From an uncultured Eubacterium sp. (lineage in GTDB: Bacteria > Bacillota > Clostridia > Lachnospirales > Lachnospiraceae), in the NCBI GenBank assembly GCA_905235555.1, contig CAJOMD010000001.1, positions 1 to 64,000 of the forward strand: a DNA stretch of 64,000 nucleotides, given 5' to 3'. The position numbers were made by a program, and so were the translations under genes. The notes beneath the pieces are model-generated. The model was not told where the DNA came from. It did not search any database and saw nothing but the letters and a program-made list of their open reading frames with translations. Within the stretch, counting starts at the first letter, position 1. Every line of letters starts with the position of its first letter. This document shows, piece after piece, positions 62,982 to 64,000 of the stretch.

Positions 62982-63427
62982 TGAAAGTTATCCTATTAGA
63001 AGATGTGAAATCTCTCGGCAAAAAAGGAGAGATAGTAGAAGTAAATGACGGTTATGCTAGAAACTTTATCCTACCTAAGAAGAAAGGTGTGGAAGCAGAC
63101 AGCAAAAACCTTAATGATTTAAAACTTCAGAAGAAAAACGATGAGAAAGTGGCTCAGGAAAAGTTGGATGATGCCAAGGCATTGGCAGATAAATTAGCCA
63201 CTCAGTCTATCACTATTAAGATGGATGCAGGAGTGGAAGGAAAACTATTTGGATCAATTTCAACCAAAGATGTGGCCAACGAAGCAAAAAAACAGCTAAA
63301 CTTAGAGTTTGATAAGAAGAAAGTAGTTCTACCTGAAAACATCAAGTCACTTGGAACATATGATGTAAAAATCAAGTTACATCCAGAAGTACAGGCAACA
63401 CTTACCATAAAAGTAGTAGCAAAATAA
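62981..63427 (+). CDS. rplI: 50S ribosomal protein L9
   Basis: L9 binds 23S rRNA and has two globular domains joined by a long helix. [34 protein letters not shown] is the classical N-terminal domain. Length 148 residues is normal. ATG shares a base with the gdpP stop, and the AAGGAGG ribosome site lies inside gdpP. The order gdpP-rplI-dnaB is widely conserved in firmicutes. Confidence 0.97.
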   Translation: MKVILLEDVKSLGKKGEIVEVNDGYARNFILPKKKGVEADSKNLNDLKLQKKNDEKVAQEKLDDAKALADKLATQSITIKMDAGVEGKLFGSISTKDVANEAKKQLNLEFDKKKVVLPENIKSLGTYDVKIKLHPEVQATLTIKVVAK

Positions 63428-63473
63428 TGAATATGTACTATAATAGATAACATCATGAACTAAGGGAAATATT

Positions 63474-64000
63474 ATGGACGAAGTAGTAAAAAGAGTAATG
63501 CCACATAGTAATGAAGCTGAACAAGCAGTCATTGGATCTATGCTTATGGATTCCAATGCTATTTCTGTTGCGGGTGAAACTATTAACGCAGATGATTTTT
63601 ATAATAAAAACTACGCAGAATTGTTTAAGGCAATGATGAAATTGTCATCAGAGGGAAAAGCGTGCGATTTAGTTACTGTAAAAGCGCAGTTAGAAGAACA
63701 GGGCGTTCCTTCAGAGATTGTTAGTTTGGACTTTATTAAAAACATTTTAGATATGGTAACCACATCAGCTAATGTAAAAGAGTATGCTAGAATAGTGCAT
63801 GACAAATCTGTTATGAGAAAACTTATAAAGGCTACAGAAGATATTACTAATAGATGCTATGCTGGAAACGAAACATCAGATGAACTTTTAGAGTTTACAG
63901 AAAAAGAAATATTTGATTTAGTTCAAAAAGGACATTCAAGCGAAGTAAAAGATATTAAAGATATAGCACTTAGTGTTATCAATAAAATAGATAAAGCATC
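63474..64000 (+). CDS. dnaB: Replicative DNA helicase DnaB (5' part, cut by window end)
   Basis: The open frame runs from ATG 63474 to the window end, giving 175 complete codons, and is absent from the ORF track because it has no stop. MDEVVKRVMPHSNEAEQAVIGSMLMDS is the N-terminal domain signature of the replicative helicase, followed by AGETINADDFYN. Only the N-terminal domain and the start of the linker are in view; the RecA-like core lies beyond. Its start follows AAGGGAA. Position after gdpP-rplI supports the call. Confidence 0.95.
   Translation, partial: MDEVVKRVMPHSNEAEQAVIGSMLMDSNAISVAGETINADDFYNKNYAELFKAMMKLSSEGKACDLVTVKAQLEEQGVPSEIVSLDFIKNILDMVTTSANVKEYARIVHDKSVMRKLIKATEDITNRCYAGNETSDELLEFTEKEIFDLVQKGHSSEVKDIKDIALSVINKIDKA

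Overview
The window is a low-GC Gram-positive chromosome segment spanning the replication origin. Gene order (dnaA-dnaN-yaaA-recF-gyrB-gyrA leftward; rpmH-rnpA-yidD-yidC-jag-mnmE-mnmG-rsmG-parA-parB rightward), DUF4446 next to parB, a class I two-subunit fumarase, DUF5662 and DUF6273 proteins and the protein style suggest a clostridial bacterium, probably Lachnospiraceae. This is inference from gene content; no 16S rRNA lies in the window.

Layout. 1-500: a leftward promoter and leader resembling an rRNA operon start whose genes lie outside the window, a 17-bp perfect hairpin, and tRNA-Ser(GCT). 594-10677, minus strand: fumarase beta and alpha, gyrA, gyrB, recF, yaaA, dnaN, dnaA. 8985-9303 and 10678-11251: two AT-rich spacers flanking dnaA, the likely bipartite oriC. 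11252-22921, plus strand: ribosome, RNase P, membrane-insertion, tRNA-modification and segregation genes with three parS sites, then serS. 22991-32903: tRNA-Arg, a DEDDh exonuclease, a recombinase-like protein lacking catalytic residues, a DD-carboxypeptidase, trmB, an AI-2E family permease, tRNA-Lys followed by a nested repeat element, gtrA, and a tandem pair of ATP-grasp ligases with DUF5662 and HIT genes. 32995-60894: an envelope-glycan region with LCP ligase, murG, a polyprenyl-phosphate sugar transferase, several TagF-like polymerases (two fused to GT2 domains), tagD, a tagGH-like exporter, tarI/tarJ-like genes, acyltransferases and a polytopic glycosyltransferase, interrupted by a TSCPD protein, mtnN and pgi. 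60942-64000: gdpP, rplI and the start of dnaB.

The glycan genes suggest a phosphodiester polymer. A WcaJ-type transferase would start a glycan on undecaprenyl phosphate, GT2 enzymes would extend it, TagD and TarI/TarJ-like enzymes would supply CDP-glycerol and probably CDP-ribitol, TagF-like enzymes would add polyol phosphates, TagGH would export the product and an LCP enzyme would attach it to peptidoglycan. No tagO or tagA homologue is seen here.

The most unusual signal is at the origin. The DnaA DNA-recognition motif, normally GRDHTTV, reads GKTHGNI, and I find no canonical TTATNCACA box in either spacer. Two other nonamer families recur instead: TTATTGACA, three copies around dnaA, and TTATGTAAA, which continues as TTATGTAAAC at intergenic sites further right. 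Protein and box may have diverged together.
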